A stretch of 64,000 nt of DNA from Inia geoffrensis (lineage: Eukaryota > Chordata > Mammalia > Artiodactyla > Iniidae): positions 178,999,945 through 179,063,944 of the forward strand of contig CM070902.1 in NCBI GenBank assembly GCA_036417435.1, written 5' to 3'. Shown one piece after another: positions 31,931 through 45,604 of this stretch (the stretch's first letter is position 1; every line of letters begins with the position of its first letter). Under the pieces are notes generated by a model. It was given only the letters and a program-made list of their open reading frames with translations. It was not told the origin of the DNA and did no database searches. A program made the translations under genes and the position numbers.

Positions 31931-34900
31931 ATGGTAAGAGGAACATACATATTGATAATTACCTTAAATGTAAATGGATTAAATGCTCCCACCAAAAGAC
32001 ATAGACTGGCTGAATGGATACAAAAACAAGACCTGTATACATGCTGTCTACAAGAGACCCAATTCAGACCTAGGGACACACACAGACTGAAAGTGAGGGG
32101 TTGGAAAAAGATATTCCATGCAAATGGAAATCAAAAGAAGTCTGGAGTAGCAATTCTCATATCAGACAAAGTAGACTTTAAAACAAAGACTATTACAAGA
32201 GACAAAGAAGGACACTACACAATGATCAAAGAATCAATCCAAGAAGAAGATAAAACAATTATAAGTCCCTATGCACCCAACATAGGAGGACCTCCATACA
32301 TAAGGCAAAAGTTAACAGCCATAAAAGGGGAAATCAACAGTAACACAATCATAATAGGGGATTTTAACACCCCACTTTAACCAATGGACAGATCATCCAA
32401 AATGAAAATAAATAAGGAAACACAAACTTTAAATGATACATTAAACAAGATGGACTTAATTGATATTTATAGGACATTCCATCCAAAAACAACAGAATAC
32501 ACTCTCTTCTCAAGTGCTCATGGAACATTCTCCAGGATAGATCATATCTTGGGTCACAAATCAAGCCTTGGTAACTTTAAGAAAATTGAAATCATATCAA
32601 ATATCTTTTACAAGCACACGGTTATAACACTAGATGTCAATTACAGGAAAAAAAACTGTAAAATATACAAACACATGGAGCCTAAACAATACACTACTTA
32701 ATAACCAAGAGACCATTGAAGAAATCAAAGAGGAAATCAAAAAATACGTAGAAGCAAATGACAATGAAAACATGATGACCCAAAACCCATGGGATACAAC
32801 AAAAGCAGTTCTATGTGGGAAGTTTATAGCAATGCAATCCTACCTCAGGAGACAAGAAACATCTCAAATAAACAACCTAACCTTACACCTAAAGCAATTA
32901 GAGAAAGAAAAACAAAAAAACCCAAAGTTAGCAGAAGGAAAGAAATCATAAAGTACAGATCAGAAATAAATGAAAAAGAAATGAAGGAAACAATAGCAAA
33001 GATCAATAAAACTGAAAGCTGGTTCTTTGAGAAGATAAAGAAAACTGATAAACCATTAGCCAGACTCATCAAGAAAAAAAGGGAGAAGACTCAAATCAAT
33101 AGAATTAGAAATGAAAAAGAAGTGACAACTGACACTGCAGAAATACAAAGGAACATGAGAGATTACTACAGGCAACTAAATGCCAATAAAATGGACAACC
33201 TGGAAGAAATGGACAAATTCTTAGAAAAGCACAACCTTCTGAGACTGAACCAGGAAGAAATAGAAAATATGAACAGATCAATCACAAGCACTGAAATTGA
33301 GACTGTGATTAAAAATCTTCTAACAAACAAAAGCCCAGGACCAGATGGCTTCAGAGGCGAATTCTATCAAACATTTAGAGAAGAGGTAACACCTATCCTT
33401 CTCAAACTCTTCTAAATATAGCAGAGACAGGAACACTCCCAAACTCATTCTATGAGGCCGCCATCACGTTGATACCCAAACCAGACAAAGTTGTCACAGA
33501 TAAGGAAAACTACAGGCCAATATCACTGATGAACACAGATGTAAATATTCTCAACAAAATACTAGCAAACAGAATCCAACAGCACATTAAAAGGATCATT
33601 CACCATGCTTAAGTGTTTAGACCAGGAATACAAGGATTCTTCAATATATGCAAATCAATCAATGTAATAAGCCATATTAACAAATTAAAGGAGAAAAAGC
33701 ATATGATCATCACAATTGATGCAGAGAAAGCTTTCAAAAAAAGTCAACACACATTTATGATAAAAACCCTCCAGAAAGTAGACATAGAGGGATCTTACCT
33801 CCACATAATAAATGCCATATATGACAAACCCACAGCCAACATTGTTTTCAATGGTGAAAAACAAACCATTTCCTCTAAGATCAGGAAATAGACAAGGTTG
33901 TCAACTCTCACCACTATTATTCAACATAGTTTTGGAAGGTTTAGTCACAGCAATCAGAGAAGAAAAAGAAATAAATGGAATCCAAATTGGAAAAGAAGTA
34001 AAGCTGTCACTGTTTGCAGATGACATGATACTATACATAGAGAATCCTAAAGATGCTACCAGAAAACTACTAGAGCTAATCAATGAATTTGGTAAAGTAG
34101 CAGGATACAAAATTAATGCACAGAAATCTCTTGCATTCCTATAAACTAATGATGAAAAATCTGAAAGAGAAATTAAGGAAACACTCCCATTTAACATTGC
34201 AACAATAAGAATAAAATACCTAGGAATAAACATACCTAAGAAGCCAAAAGACCTGTATGCAGAAAACTATAAGACACTGATGAAAGAAATTAAAGATGAT
34301 ACAGATGGAAGATATACCGTGTTCTTGGATTAGAAGAATCAACATTGTGAAAATGAGTACACTACCCAAAGCACTCTACAGATTCAATGAAATCCTTACC
34401 AAACTACCAAAGCCATTTTTTTTTTTTTTTTTTTTGCAGTACACGGGCCTCTCACTGTTGTGGCCTCTCCCATTGCAGAGCACAGGTTCCAGACATGCAG
34501 GCTCAGCGGCCACGGCTCACGGGTCCAGCCACTCCGCGACATGTGGGATCTTCCCAGACCGGGACACGAACCCATGTCCCCTGCATCGGCAGGCGGACTC
34601 TCAACCACTGCACCACTAGGGAGGCCACCAAAGGCATTTTTGAAAGAACTAGAACAAAAAATTTCACAATTTGTATGGAAACACAGTTGACCCCAAATAG
34701 CCAAATCAATCTTGAGAAGCAAAAACGGAGCTGGAGGAATCAGGTTTCCTGACCTCAGACTATACTACAAGGCTACAGTCATCAAGACAGTATGGTACTG
34801 GCACAAAAATAGAAATATACATCAATGGAACAAGATAGAAAGCCCAGAGATAAACTTACACATATATGGTCACCTTATTTTTGATAAAGGAGGCAAGAGT

Positions 34901-35959
34901 ATACAATGGAGAAAAGACAGCCTCTTCAATAAAGCAGTCCTTGGGAAACTGGACAGCTACATGTAAAAGAATGAAATTAGGACACTCCCTAACACCATAC
35001 ACAAAAATAAACTCAGAATGGATTAAAGACCTAAATATAAGGCCAGACACTTTAAAACTCTTAGCGGAAAACATAGGCAGAGCACTCTATGACATAAATC
35101 ACAGCAAGATCCTTCTTGACCATGTCCTAGAGAAATGGATATTAAAAACAAAAAAAAATAAATGGGACCTAATGAAACTTAAAAGTTCTTGCACAGCAAA
35201 GGTAACCATAAACAAGATGAAAAGACAGCCCTCAGAATGGGAGAAAATATTTGCCAATGACTATTTGACAAAGGATTAATCTCCAAAATTCACAAGCATC
35301 TCATGCAGCTCAATATCAAAAAAAAAAAAAAAAAAAAAAAAACCCAATCCACAAACGGGCAGAAGACCTAATTAGACATTTCTCCAAAGAAAATATGCAG
35401 ATTACCAACAAACACATGAAAGGATGCTCAACATCACTAATCATTAGAGAAATGCAAAAGTACAATGACGTATCACCTCACATCAGTCAGAATGGCCATC
35501 ATCAAAAAATCTACAAACAATAAATGCTGGAGAGGGTGTGGAGAAAAGCGAACCCTCTTGTACTGTTGGTGGGTATGTAAATTGATACAGCCACTATGGG
35601 GAACAGTATGGAGGTTCCTTAGAAAACTAAAAATAGAACTACCATATGACCCAGCAATCCCACTACTGGGCATATACCCTGAGAAAACCATAATTCAAAA
35701 AGGGTCATGTACCACAATATTCATTGCAGCTCTATTTACAGCAGCCAGGACATGGAAGCAACCTAAGTGTCCATAGACAGATGAATGGATAAAGAAGATG
35801 TGACACATATATACAATGGAATATTACTCAGCCATAAAAAGAAACGAAATTGAGTTTTTTGTAGTGAGGTGGATAGACCTAGAGACTGTCATACGGAGTG
35901 AAGTAAGTCAGACAGAGGAAAATAAATACCATATACTAACACATATATATGGCATCTAA
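31931..35959 (+). pseudogene. L1 ORF2 (degraded, SINE-interrupted)
   Basis: Start ATG at 31931 and stop taa at 35957-35959. The N-terminal endonuclease part reads well to a nonsense codon at 32378-32380, then continues in the same frame to 32701. Reverse transcriptase motifs follow, with the catalytic FADD intact at 34013-34024. The C-terminal cysteine-rich motif CWRGCGEK lies near 35525. Several frameshifts (about 32700, 33415, 33890, 34145) and a CHR-1 SINE (34421-34626) disrupt the frame. Confidence 0.92.
34421..34626 (-). mobile_element. CHR-1 SINE inside L1 ORF2
   Basis: Reverse-oriented full-length copy between accaaagccattttt (34406-34420) and accaaaggcattttt (34627-34641), a 15-bp duplication with one mismatch. 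Its body has more CpG loss than the other copies (acatgcagg, ccattgcagag, ctaggga at the end), so it is among the oldest CHR-1 copies here. Confidence 0.96.
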
Positions 35960-36285
35960 AAAAAAAAAATGGTTATGAAGAACCTAGGGGCCGGACAGGA
36001 ATAAAAGAACTTGAGGACACGGGGAGGGGGAAGGGTAAGCTGGGACAAAGTAAGAGAGTGTCATGGACATATATACACTACCAAATGTAAAATAGATAGC
36101 TAGTGGGACTCAGCCACATAGTGCAGGGAGATCAGCTTGGTGCTTTGTGTCCACCTAGAGGGGTGGGAAAGGGAGAGTGGGAGGGAGCACAAGAGGGAGG
36201 AGATATGGGGATATATGTATATGTATAGCTGATTCACTTTGTTCTAAAGCAGAAATTAACACACCATTGTAAAGCAATTGTACTC

Positions 36286-36291
36286 TAATAA
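36286..36291 (+). promoter_or_regulatory. L1 polyadenylation signal
   Basis: AATAAA in 'tctaataaagatg', about 20 nt before the A-rich tail of the full-length L1. Confidence 0.6.
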
Positions 36292-36324
36292 AGATGTTAA
36301 AAAAATAAAAGAATGAGCACCATG

Positions 36325-38390
36325 ATAATTATTGGAGAGAAACTCAAAGCTTTCCATTAAGGTCAGGACCAAGGCAAAGATGTCCTTTCTCACCACCCCT
36401 TTCCAACAGTGTACTGGAAGTCCTCACTAATGCAATTAGACAAGAAAAGAAAAAAAAAGGGTTATACAGACTGGGAGGTAAAAAAGGAAGAATCTTTGCC
36501 AACAATGTGATCATCCATGTAGAAAATCTGAAAGAATAGACCAGAAAACTCCTGGGACTAATAAGTGATGATCGCAATGTTGCAGGATACGAAGTCAACG
36601 AGCAAAAGTCAATCACTTTCCTATATTCTAGAAATGAATGAGTCGAATTTAAAATTAGAAACACAATACCTTTCAAATTAGCATCCAAGAAAATGAAATA
36701 TTTAGGCATAAATCTAACAAAATATGTACAAGATCTATATGAGGGAACTACACACGATGATGAACAGGATCAAAGAACTAAATAAATGGATAAATATTTT
36801 ATGTTCATGGATAGGAAGAGAATATTATTAAGATGTCAGCTCTTCTCAACGTGCTCTATATATTCAAAGCAACACCAATCAAAGTCCCCGAAAGTTATTT
36901 TATTGCTATAAACGCACTTATTCTGAAGTTTATGTGGAGAGGCAAAAGATCCAGAACAGCAGCAAAATGTTGAAGGAGAAAAACAAAGTTGGGTGACTGA
37001 CATTAGCCCACTTCAAGACTTTCTGTAAAGACATAGTCATCAATACAGTGTGGTATTTGTGAAAGGAAAGTCAGATAGATCAATGGAATAGAATAGAGAG
37101 CCCAGACATAAACCCACATACATACAATCAACTGATCTTTGAAAAAAGAGCAAAACGTATACAATAAAGCAAAGATAGCCTTTTTAACAAATGGTGCTGG
37201 AACAAGTGGATATCCACATGCAAAAAAAAAAAGAATCTAAACACAAGCCATACGCCCTTCACAAATATTGACTCAAAATGGATCACAGACTTAAATGTAA
37301 AACGTAAAAACAGAATGCCTGTAGAACATAGGAGAAAACCTAGATAAGTTGGGTATGGCAATGACTTTTTAGATATGACACTAAAGACATGATCCATGAA
37401 CAAAATAATGGATAAGCAGGACTTCATTAAAATTAAAATCTTAATAGATACCTCACCAAAAAAGATAAACTATTTGAAAATAGGCATATGAAAAGAGACT
37501 TCGTATCATGTGTCATTAGGGAAATGCAAATTAAAACAGCAGTGAGACGCTACCATACACCTGTCAGAATGGCCACAACCTGGACACTGACAGCACCAAA
37601 TGCTGGTGAGGGTTTGAAGCAACAGGGACTCTCATTCATGCCTGTGGGAATGTAAAATGGTACAGCTACTCAGGAAGATAATGTGGCGATTTCTTATAAA
37701 ACTAAGAATACTCTTATTACAATTCAGCAATCATACTCCTTGGTATTCCCCAAAGTAGTTGAAAATGTACGTCTACACTAAAACCTGAGTGTGGATGTTT
37801 AGATCTTCTTTATTCATAATTGGCAAAACTTGGAAGCAACCAAGACGTCTTTCATTAGGTGAAAATTTCAATAAACTCTGATATATCCATAAAATGGATC
37901 ATTATTCAGCAACAAAAAATGATCTATCAAGTTATGGGAAATCATGGAGGAACCTTAAATGCATGTGACCAAGAGAAAGAAGTTAGTTTCAAAAAGTTAC
38001 ATACCATTTAATTCCAAGTATATGACACTCTGGAAAGGCAAAACTATGAAGACAGTAAAGGATCAGTGGTACCAGGTGTTGGGTGGAAGAGGGATGAACA
38101 GGTAGTGCACAGAGGATTTTTAAGGCAGTGAAAATACTCCGTATGATACCATAAGGATGATAGAAATATAACACCAAGAGGGAACTATAATGTAAAGTAT
38201 GGACTTTGTATGGGTGACTATGATGTGTCAATGTCGGTTTGACATTTGTAACAAATGTACCTTCCAGTAGGGATATTGTTACTGGGAAAAGCTATCCATG
38301 TTTGGGAGCAAGGGGCAAGTAGGAAATCTCATTATCTTCTCTATTTTGTTGTGAATCTTAAACTCTCTTAAAAAAAGTCTGAATTTTATA
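36325..38390 (+). mobile_element. Old L1, ORF2 3' half and 3' UTR
   Basis: It starts in the reverse transcriptase region ('aaagctttccattaaggtca', 'caacagtgtactggaagtcc') and continues through the C-terminal coding part ('aatggaatagaatagagagc', 'gggaaatgcaaattaaaaca') to the 3' UTR ('ggaaaagctatccatg', 'tcttaaactctcttaaaaaa'). Many stops and indels; much older than the adjacent L1. The junction with the full-length L1 is exactly at the latter's target-site copy. Confidence 0.88.
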
Positions 38391-38984
38391 AAGTTATTAT
38401 TTTTAGTACTGTTATTTTAATAATCCCTGAAAAACCCATAACTCTTTAGAATTATAACTTTAAATTTTTATGCTAGTTTTAAAATGGTGACAACAAGTAA
38501 GTATCTTCCAGTAGAGGTTTACTGTTTAAAAGTCAGTTTAATAATTAGATAATCAAAAAGATGGCCAAAACAAATGTTAACTGTTAAACAGATCAATAGA
38601 AGAAAATTATCTATTAAAATTAGCTCACATACATTTGCTTGCTCTCACTTATCACTTAACTGTACTGCTTCCTTCAAATTTGAATATTTAAATACAAATA
38701 TAAACACAATATTTTTATAAGGTCCTCTGATGACTTTAACAATTATAGAAGATAAAAATCTTAATGATAGAGTTTTTCCACTTTGGAAATATATACATTT
38801 ATTTATAAATCACTCAAAGATCTCCACTTCATACTGATATAACTATAAGCATTTGTATAAAATCATGCTTTATATAATGTATTCCTTCATTCACCAGAAA
38901 CCTATTAAGAAAGAAGGTGCCATTACCCCTGTTTACAGGTCCCATTTTTTTCCCTTTTATCCTTAGCATTCATTTTCTCAGTTA
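38391..38984. other. Unassigned AT-rich DNA
   Basis: No gene or repeat recognised. Confidence 0.5.
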
Positions 38985-39123
38985 ATACATACACCCTTTA
39001 CTTATTTATTGTGTGTACTTTTTTATTTTCTGTATCCCCAAATGGCAGTGAATTTTGTCTGCTTTGTCTCTCAGTCACCTAGGGCCCTGCATATAGTAGT
39101 CTCTCAATATTTATTTTTAGAAT
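38985..39123 (+). mobile_element. L2 LINE 3' end
   Basis: 'tctgtatccccaaatggcag', 'cacctagggccctgcatata', 'gtagtctctcaatatttatt' and 'ttagaatgag' follow the conserved L2 3' terminus, which normally ends in a short TGAA-type repeat. The GGAA tract starts exactly there. Confidence 0.65.
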
Positions 39124-39415
39124 GAGAAAGGAAGGAAGGAAGGAAGGAAGGAAGGAAGGAAGGAAAGGAGGAAGGAAGGAAAGAAGGATGGAGGGAAGGA
39201 AGGAAGGAGGGAAGGAAGGAAGGAGAGATGGATGGAGGGAAGGAAGGAAGGAAGGAGGGAGAGAGGGAGGGAGGGAAGGAAGGAAGGAAGGAAAGAGGGA
39301 AGGAAGGAAGGAAGGGAGGAGGGAGGGAGGGAAGGAAGGAGGGAAGGAAGGAAGGAAGGAAAGGAGGAAGGAAGGAAGGAAGGAGGGAAGGAGGGAAGGA
39401 GGGAAGGGAGGAAGA
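39124..39415. repeat. GGAA-rich polypurine tract, about 290 bp
   Basis: Almost uninterrupted purine on the plus strand, built of GGAA units with GGGA, GGGAGG and rare ATGG interruptions. The open frames of 65-111 residues on both strands are pure low-complexity (KEGR / SFLP) and are not genes. Such tracts are length-unstable and can form triplex DNA. Confidence 0.97.
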
Positions 39416-41242
39416 ACAAGCTTGAAGAGTGCTGTACATGTAACTGTGCGGTGCTAAGAATTGGTAGAATTTAATTAGGTGGTTTTACCATCTCCCTGAG
39501 ATAAAGAGATGTTTTCAGTAATCAGCTTTTGAAGTTGGGTGTCCATGTATAGAGAGGAACTTGATGAACCACCTATCAGCAATTTTCACCTAAGGGGTTA
39601 CAAGCCACAGTCATGTCACAAGAAGTTTTCTGGCATCAATGATTAAAATATCTTGGTATAGATAAAAGATTTATTTTTAGAAAAATAAATTAGAATAGAT
39701 GAAAAGCTATTCCTCTAGTGTGTACCTTTCTCATTCACATGCTGGTGTATTTCCCAGAGAGAAAGGAGTGCAGAATTCACCCCGAGGGATCACTGCATGC
39801 ATGCAGTTGTCGGTGGAGAGCTGAGGGCTGCTGGCGTTTCTCCTTACACGTACTCTGCACGGCAGCAGAGCTCTTCCACGGCGAGACTGGGGAAGTTCCA
39901 TGAATGCCCAATTCATAACAGAAACAAAGAATGTGAGGAAAAAGGGCCAATTGTAAGTGAATTAGCCAGAGTCCATAGAAGACTTTGTTAACTTCATTCA
40001 GGCCTAAAATGAAAAGGCAGAAATTTGCTTCTGAAATTTGTTTCCAAAATCTGCCTCAGTTTTTAATATAAAATAATGTCTAGGATAAATAAATGCTGCT
40101 CAGGATGTTGATATAAAGACCGTCATCTAGAGCAATGAGTGAACATTAACTAGGGTCGACCGTAATTTGCCAAACTTTGGAATCTTTTGATTTATACTCT
40201 GAGTTGCAGAAAATGTTATTCTTATTTTCTATATGAGAAAGTATGGGAGGGGTTTGGACATGCTGTCTGTGATGAATGTGTGTTTGTGTATGAGAGAGCA
40301 TTAGAATACAGTTAGACTATAAATCAAAATATGTTTCTAGGTGACATTAGAATAAAACACTAGCAAGATATTTTGATAAAGCCAAATGAGAAAAGGAGAT
40401 TTTTGAACGCTTAGGATTAAAATATTTTCAGAACATGTCTAGAAGTCACACAGTCTCTTGTTTCTAAAAAGTGTTAAGATTTGTAAATACTAGGTATTCC
40501 AAAATATTATACTTAAAGAAAATAAAGTGAATTTCATATTATTTATGATTAATTACAGCTGGGAGGAACAGAAAATCCAAATTGCACACTTACACAAGAT
40601 GGGAATTGATTTCACTCTTACAAAAATGGAATCTGCAGTTTGGAAAATGTGGACCAGATTGGTTCTTGGCGGCCTCAGGGAAACAAAGACCTTTGGCCTG
40701 TTGTTCACTTGTTTTCTTCTGTCCACCCATTTTTAACATGTGGCTTCCCCATCATTGTTCAGTAGCTTCTTGGACCCTAGACATGACGTGTACTTGCCAG
40801 CCAAGAGGAAGGAGGAAACGGCAAAGGAAGGTGAACACTTACTTTTGAGGACATGCTTTGCTGGGAGTCATATAGACCAAGTCCACTCCCATCCCCAAAT
40901 CCATACCATTCCTCCTGCAGGGACTCCGACCTATGTGGTCCTCATTCTGAGAAGCCATGTTCCCGGCTAAGTACTAGGCAGACATAACACGCAAGAGGGA
41001 ACTGATCACACGCAAAGGGGAACGGACATTTGAGTACAACTGACTGCCTTTGACGCACATTCCAGGTGGTCCCAAGGTCACAATCTGAAAACGGAGCCCT
41101 TCCTTGCCTCATGAGCAAAATTAGGATTCTCCATACTCATTCCATTGTGCATTGCAACAAAGGTTTTTATTTCCATATTAGGAAACTAAATGCACATTTA
41201 GGCAAAAATATGTGTATCCAAAGCAACAGTCTGTAGAACGCT
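39416..41242. other. Unassigned DNA, one old repeat-like block
   Basis: 40545-40990 ('cagctgggaggaacagaaa', 'cttcttggaccctagacatg', 'gccaagaggaaggaggaaac', 'gaagccatgttcccggctaa') looks like a known ancient dispersed repeat, but I cannot name it. Frames there (40527-40970) are shadows. The rest shows nothing. Confidence 0.35.
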
Positions 41243-41705
41243 TTAGTAAACTTTTTATTTTGGAATTTTAGATTCACGGAAAGCTTTCAAAGATAGTAGG
41301 CAGAGCTCCTGTATCCCTCTCACCTGGCCTTCCCGAGATGTCCTCAGCTTACATTTCCACAGCCGGCACTTTTGTCACAATCAAAAGCTCACATTGATAC
41401 GTTATTATGAACCAACTGTGCACTTTATTTGGATTTCACTAGTTCTTCCACTAATATCCTCTTTACATCCCAGGATCTAATCCAGGATATCACATTGCAG
41501 TTAGGGTCATACCTTCGTCTTCTGTGGTCTGTGCCGGTTTCTCAGGCTTTCCTTGTTTTTAATGAACTTGACATTTGAGGAGTGCTGGTTAGATATTTCG
41601 TAGAATGTCCCTCAGTTTGGGTTTGTCAGAAAATTAGATCAGGCCAAGGGTCTTAAGGAGAACCACCGAGATAAAGTGAACTTCTTACCATATCACACTA
41701 CAGAG
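41243..41705. mobile_element. Old L1 (L1M-type) 3' UTR fragment
   Basis: 'ttttagattcacggaaagct', 'ttcaaagatagtaggcagag', 'atccaggatatcacattgca', 'ttctcaggctttccttgttt', 'cttgacatttgaggagtgct' and 'gtagaatgtccctcagtttg' follow the ancient L1 3' UTR in order. Better preserved than the copy at 3310. Confidence 0.65.
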
Positions 41706-44700
41706 CACATGCCTTAAAATGCTTAAATAATTAAACTAGAGCGGAAATAAATGATTTGGCCTCATTGACAATGTTTCCTGTCTGGCTTAATAAAATATCT
41801 TGATAGTATAAGAACAGACTTGTAGAGCACAATACATTTCTGTCCATTTTAATCCTCGTACACAATCCAGATTTGTAATAAAGTTTTTTCTAATAGAATT
41901 CTTTTTAGGAATTACGTTGTTTACATAACAAGAAAGACCAAAATTAAATTATATGAAATTGTCTAGAATAATATACTACCAAAATGATTTAAAGAACTCA
42001 CTGTAGTAAATAGATTCAATATTTCTCTTGTAATCTTTATTTCTGTTCATTTGCTTAGTAAAGAAGCCTTGACACAATAGCTAAATGCTAAGCAATTTGT
42101 CAAAGCGTGCTATTCAAAGTATTCAAATCATCTACAGTATCTACATACCTGTAATTCTCCTACTCTTACCTCCATAGTTATCAAATGGTAACTCTGATTC
42201 AGTTGGACAGTGCCTTGATTAATTGCTTTCTGCTTGGATTTTTCCTAGAAATACATAAGTTCATGTAGTAATTACTACAGGCTCAGTATTTTGCAGAAAA
42301 TCAATGAAGGATCATGGTTTTTCTTGGTGTCTCTGAAACAGGTAATTTTAGGATTGCAGCTGGATGTCAGCTGAACTGTCTCAAGTACTTTGGAAGATGA
42401 ACCAGGACAGGTTGTGATCCTGAGGCACAGAATGATTAATTCTCATCCCCCGTCAGGAGAACTGGAATCTAATAGCTCCTGTTTCTAAATTATAAGGGTT
42501 GTTTGTCTAAATGATTCTGAATACGCCTCCTCAGTTCTTCACTGTGTTGCTTGCGATGTACGTTTGACTGATTACCAATTACTCTTTATAAGTAGAAAGT
42601 ATATTGTCGTTATTAATCATATTTAAGACATTATTGAACCCTAGTAAATTGATGCTTTTTTATATTTAAGAAGTACAATGAATTAACTTAGATTGGGTGC
42701 TCACAGTGCATTACAGGTCTCTTGCTGAGATTACTTCGTAAAAATAAACATTTTTATATTAACATTAAAATGTACTATAATCCATATTTAAGAAAAGAAA
42801 AACTAAGAGCTTTAGAGGTTAAGTAGAGCCATAATCATGTTTTCTTGATCTAAAAGCGTTGTCTTCCTTTACTATTAATCCTCAGTAATTTAAAAAATAA
42901 AATTATACATAAAAAGAAGAGCATCACAGCCCTTACTGAAAAGTTTATTATTATCTCATTATTTTGTATCACTATCCATGAGTTTGCAGAAGCGTACAGA
43001 CACCTCTGCATTTTGAAATATGATACAGTTTTATCCTCCGTGGTTTTTAAACTTCTTTAAGAATTACACTGCTTCCTCATCTTTATTACATACTGACTTA
43101 TCGAAACATCATATTTTCTAAGTATCACTGTAATAGGGTGTGAGGCAAATGAGTCTTGGTACGCATTTTTGTACTTTCAAAAACCGAGACTTGTATAGAG
43201 GCGGTTTGTTTATCGGTACATTAACAGCCTCCTGACTTCTTTTGTGATCACAGAATAATAGAGCATTTGGATACCCAGTCTCTCTTGGCTTTATGAAACG
43301 TGTAATTCAAATACAAATATGAATGTAAATAGAATGCACAGTGTTCTTGGGAATTAAATAAGGTTTTAAAAAAGCATGATGCGTTATTGTAAAAAGAATA
43401 AGAATAGTCACATGACAAGTGAAATCCTATCAATGGCAAACAGGCCTCGAAAGCCACATCTTGATCCTGAGCTTGTACCGTGTTTTTGCCTAAGTCTAGC
43501 CCACTTTTCTCATGACAATGCGCAGTGGTCTGCACTTTATGCAAATGCTGATTTTCTTCTTACCTCATGTAAGGTGAAGAAAATTAAACAGCTTTAACAT
43601 CTTAGTTTGAAAACAGGAGTCTATTTACCGGGACACAGTGTATCCCTCCCCTCTCGGGGCAGAGCATGGTAAAGTCGCCAGGTCAGCAGGGGTTGGCTGT
43701 CCACTGATATGCCTCACTCCTCCTAGACTGAGTTTCTTATTCTCCAATTTTCTCAATATTCTCTTGAGTTTATTCACATGGCATCTGGCTCCAAAGAGCA
43801 GCAAGGGGGAACGGTGTAATGTGAAATCACCCTTCAAGTCCTTGCATCATATTTTTTCCTGTCCTGTTGCCTGAAGCAAGTCTTGTGGTCAAGCCCAGGT
43901 TCAAGGCGTAAAGAAACAAGCTTCATCTCTTGATGAGAAGAAAAGCAAAGTGACACTTAAATGGGGCTGCATAAAGTATTGGCTAATTGGTGGTCATCTT
44001 TGCAATCCACCGCATAGTCCAGACCTAATCCCAATAAATCTCAGTGCAATCTCTAATCTCAGTGCATCTCATGAAAGGGTAGGATGTGACAATTGCCTTT
44101 GCTGCAGACTTTAAACTGGGCTCTGATTCAAATATGAGCTGTCCCCGAGAAACCTCTTAACCTTTTTGCCTTAAAGAAGGTTGTATATACTGCTGTACAG
44201 AGGAAATTTAGCTCCTATTTGATTTTCCAATTTAAATTTGGAAGTAGCTAAAATACCAATTAGTGAACTCTTTCTTCCTTTATACATAGTATAAAATCTA
44301 GAGTAATTTACTTCTTCCACTGTGTTCCAAGTTCTTTCAAAATGGAAAAGACATATTTTGAGGCTTAAGCTTTGATAAAGACAAGAATATTGCTTAACAC
44401 AACTAGACTAAAATACCCCACCCATATTTTCCAAAATTAGGATTTCAGAGTTTCCATAACTATGGATGCCAAAGGCTAACCATGAAAACCACAGGAATCT
44501 TAGCAGTAATGACAACATGCTTGATCCAGAGTTTCATATTTAGTAGCTCAAAATTTCATTTTGCAAAACATTCTGAAAATGCGTTTTTCATAGGAAGAAA
44601 ATAGCAAATATCTTCCTCCTAAACAAATCAGTGATCTCCAAAACATAAGTACATTTTAAGAAATGAAGCTCTCTTCTTAAAACGATAACACTTTCCAAAA

Positions 44701-45604
44701 TAATGTGACTTCTTATCTTTTAGTCCTGCTTTAAAAAATATATTTATGCTAGACTTGAGTCTCCAGAGACTGCGTCAACATGTTTAAGCTAGTATAAAGT
44801 ATTTTAGGCAACCTGGCTGCACATGGTGCGGTGGTAAAAATACTGAAGCTCCTAAGCACTGCTCTCTTTCCACAGATAGACCCCCAAAATGGTTGTGGAC
44901 AGGGCAAAGCAAGGAGAAAGCAGTACCCAAGCTGTGGATGTTATGATTAAAGAAGTTCCGTGCTAAGTTCCATCTCTTTTTTACAAGTCTCTATCTAGGA
45001 GTCCCTAAGCATATTCATGTAAAAACAGGTTGTTTGGCTAGTGGCAGCCGTAGTGCTGTAATGCAGACTTAACTGCTAGGGTAGGATTCCTCTCCCTTGG
45101 AAACAACCAAACCAATCAATCAAATCCCACTGAGGAAAACAAGTGGAAAGGACCCTGGTTACATATCAGGAAGATAAATGTTGACTATTTGGGAGGTGGG
45201 GTGAGGGATAGAATCAAAATCTGGGGCTTTGGGCCAGAGAGATTGTAACTATATCTTAGCTGGGCCACTTGTCTTCTGTAGGAAAAGTACAATCACTGCC
45301 ACCCTAAATAACCTCACTAGTGTATGGATTTACTTAGTTCCTCCTTCCACGAGTAAGAAAAATGGAGTGAAACTTGTCCTTTTCCCTACCTCATACATAA
45401 CATGTTTCACTAGGATTTTTATTAAAATTGTTTTTAAGGTTTAGAGTTGTAATTTTTTAAAAAGCAATTATATGCTTTTAAGTTATATGAAGGAAGGAGA
45501 TCATGATACTTAAATTATTAAGAGCTTCTGAGATGTCAAGGGAAGCAAACTGAATAATGTAGAATTCATTTTTCCATGTAAAGAGCTACATGTGTTATTT
45601 TTAT
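41706..45604. other. Unassigned DNA with a possible old repeat
   Basis: 43830-44070 ('tcctgtcctgttgcctgaag', 'gtggtcaagcccaggttcaa') resembles an ancient dispersed repeat of uncertain family. 44037-44070 contains a near-tandem copy of 'aatctcagtgca'. No gene recognised in this 3.9-kb stretch. Confidence 0.35.

Larger units (their letters stand above)
30169..36308 (+). mobile_element. Full-length L1 retrotransposon (coding-dead)
   Basis: About 6.14 kb between perfect 16-bp target-site duplications, including a later 206-bp CHR-1 insertion. Order: 5' UTR (30169-30999), ORF1 (31000-31872), spacer, ORF2 (31931-35959), 3' UTR with AATAAA near 36286 and a short A-rich tail. L1 ORF1 encodes an RNA-binding coiled-coil protein and ORF2 an endonuclease/reverse transcriptase that copies RNA at the nicked target. 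Both frames are broken, so the element cannot move by itself. The first about 200 nt lie upstream of the usual L1 start (see findings). The internal SINE shows the L1 is older than that SINE wave. Confidence 0.95.

Noticed and set aside
39104..39474. Open frames of 65-111 residues on both strands
   Set aside because: They are translations of the GGAA tract, consisting only of K/E/G/R or S/F/L/P repeats.
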